Assembly (NCBI GenBank): GCA_965247385.1
Contig: CBDFHG010000007.1
Span: forward strand, 1,116,001 to 1,180,000
Direction of reading: 5' to 3'
DNA from: Thermohalobaculum sp965247385
GTDB lineage: Bacteria; Pseudomonadota; Alphaproteobacteria; Rhodobacterales; Rhodobacteraceae
DNA length: 64,000 nucleotides
Both the position numbers and the translations under genes were made by a program. This document shows positions 63,211-64,000 of this stretch, in pieces. The notes under the pieces are model-generated. The model ran no database searches. It was given only the letters and a program-made list of their open reading frames with translations, and had not been told where the DNA came from. Numbering within the stretch: the stretch's first letter is position 1; each line of letters opens with the position of its first letter.

Positions 63211-63834
63211 TCAGGCGGCCGGTTTCGGCAACCCCATCGCCACGCCCGGCCGGGTCACCGCCTCGTCATATGCCTTGCGCGCGAAGACCTCGCGCACTTC
63301 GCCGGCAAAGCTTTCCAGCGGATCCATCGGATAGTCCGGATCGAAGCTCGACTGGTCCCAGCGCTCGCAAAAATCGATACAGGCCTGATAATAGGGGCTT
63401 TCGGCGTATTTCTCGCGCAACTCCCGGTCCCAGCCGTAATGGTGGGCGTAGTAATACATCTGGAAGGTGCCGTGGTGCTCGACCACCCAGGTCACCTCCT
63501 CGCGCAGGAAGGGGCGCAGGATCTCGGCGGCGAAGCGGTCGTGGTTCTGCGGCGCCAGCCCGTCGCCAATATCGTGCAGCAACGCCGCCACCGCCCAGTC
63601 GATATCCGCCCCGTCACGCCGCGCCCGCGTCGCCGACTGAAGCGCATGCTCCAGGCGGGTGACGCGATACCCCGTCAGAGTTTCCTCGCTCTGGCTGGCC
63701 AATTCGCGCAGCAACCGGTCCGCCGTACCCGCCAGGAACGGCCCTTCCAGCCGGTGCAGCATGGCGTATTCTTCCTTGGTGCCGTCCTTCATCTGGGTGA
63801 AGGAAACCTGGGTGTCCCTGGTCATCATGCCCAT
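63211..63834 (-). CDS. HD-domain protein (PhnZ/MIOX-like)
   Basis: 207 residues. Metal-binding HD pattern: TRLEHALQSATRARRDGADI, DWAVAALLHDIGDGLAPQNH, then DRFAAEILRPFLREEVTWVV followed by EHHGTFQMYYYAHHYGWDRE. The spacing H...HD...H...H with a further His is like PhnZ and myo-inositol oxygenase, mixed-valent diiron oxygenases, but phosphohydrolase activity cannot be excluded. The upstream partial gene on the same strand ends 5 bp before its start, so the two form one operon. Confidence 0.82.
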   Translation of the reverse strand: MGMMTRDTQVSFTQMKDGTKEEYAMLHRLEGPFLAGTADRLLRELASQSEETLTGYRVTRLEHALQSATRARRDGADIDWAVAALLHDIGDGLAPQNHDRFAAEILRPFLREEVTWVVEHHGTFQMYYYAHHYGWDRELREKYAESPYYQACIDFCERWDQSSFDPDYPMDPLESFAGEVREVFARKAYDEAVTRPGVAMGLPKPAA

Positions 63835-63838
63835 CCCT

Positions 63839-64000
63839 TTATGCGGTTTCGTACATTCCGACTTGCTCAGTGGCGCCGTCGGCGAGGGTCGCGGACTGCG
63901 CCTTCAGAACCTCTTCGTACAACGCCAGCCCGGCGGGTGTGAAGCTCCCCGCCGGCGGCACCAGATTGATCCGGTTTAGGGCCCGGTCGCAACCCCGCGC
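63839..64000 (-). CDS. C-terminal end of a gene cut by the window (possible phytanoyl-CoA dioxygenase-like)
   Basis: The last 53 codons of a minus-strand frame: ARGCDRALNRINLVPPAGSF, TPAGLALYEEVLKAQSATLA, DGATEQVGMYETA, stop at 63839. The partner HD protein is of the PhnZ type, which in phosphonate catabolism pairs with the 2OG oxygenase PhnY; a phytanoyl-CoA dioxygenase-like product would fit, but the visible part is too short to prove it. Confidence 0.4.
   Translation of the reverse strand, partial: ARGCDRALNRINLVPPAGSFTPAGLALYEEVLKAQSATLADGATEQVGMYETA

Overview
The window looks like a high-GC alphaproteobacterial chromosome. Supporting markers are a C4-type 5-aminolevulinate synthase (hemA), an SdhE homologue, a DUF4167 protein, an LdtR-like MarR regulator, the gene order lptF-lptG-lptD-surA-pdxA-rsmA, and a serine-cycle block (malyl-CoA lyase, malate-CoA ligase subunits, PEP carboxylase). 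The order and genus cannot be fixed from the sequence alone.

Layout. Positions 1-24 kb are mostly conserved core: pepA (partial), the LPS-export/outer-membrane operon (lptFG, lptD, surA, pdxA, rsmA), prfA-prmC, ispG, a RodZ-like protein, hemA, an LdtR-like regulator, a 3-hydroxyisobutyrate dehydrogenase, a TauE-type permease, and the cluster xre-ROK kinase-sdhE. One apparently intact ISAs1-family insertion (11541-12782) with a 10-bp target duplication sits just upstream of prfA. An aspartate aminotransferase is at 24-25 kb.

Positions 25.7-32.1 kb hold a nested mobile structure. Two directly repeated IS1595-type elements flank an Rpn-like nuclease gene, and the whole unit is bounded by perfect 8-bp direct repeats. 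The first IS1595 copy is interrupted by another IS with a TTAG duplication; the second is disabled by a 25-bp deletion. Both carry a 50-codon passenger ORF with a good ribosome binding site and a relaxase-like remnant. The structure ends about 170 bp upstream of the serine-cycle operon mcl-mtkA-mtkB-ppc (32.2-38.0 kb), which handles C1 or glyoxylate carbon.

Positions 38-41 kb hold a LuxR-type regulator with a degenerate receiver domain, a 2OG-Fe(II) oxygenase and a divergent LysR regulator. From tRNA-Gly (41.5 kb) to about 53 kb is an accessory island: a decayed serine recombinase, a phage-type HTH protein, a hipBA toxin-antitoxin pair with a clear operator, a visibly AT-rich orphan zinc-ribbon gene, and many IS remnants (IS1380, IS66, IS1182-like, ISAs1). 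Within it are an intact class IV aminotransferase, a glutathione transferase and a DUF1640 protein. Next come TIGR02186 and two TSUP permease genes, one frameshifted. Positions 56.4-62.5 kb carry a tight six-gene glycoconjugate operon (four glycosyltransferases, a histidine phosphatase, a methyltransferase). The right edge holds an IS5 remnant, a frameshifted DUF1772 gene, an HD-domain protein and the end of another gene.

Frameshifts and truncations were noticed only in accessory or duplicated genes and IS, never in the core genes, which suggests genuine decay more than poor sequence quality.
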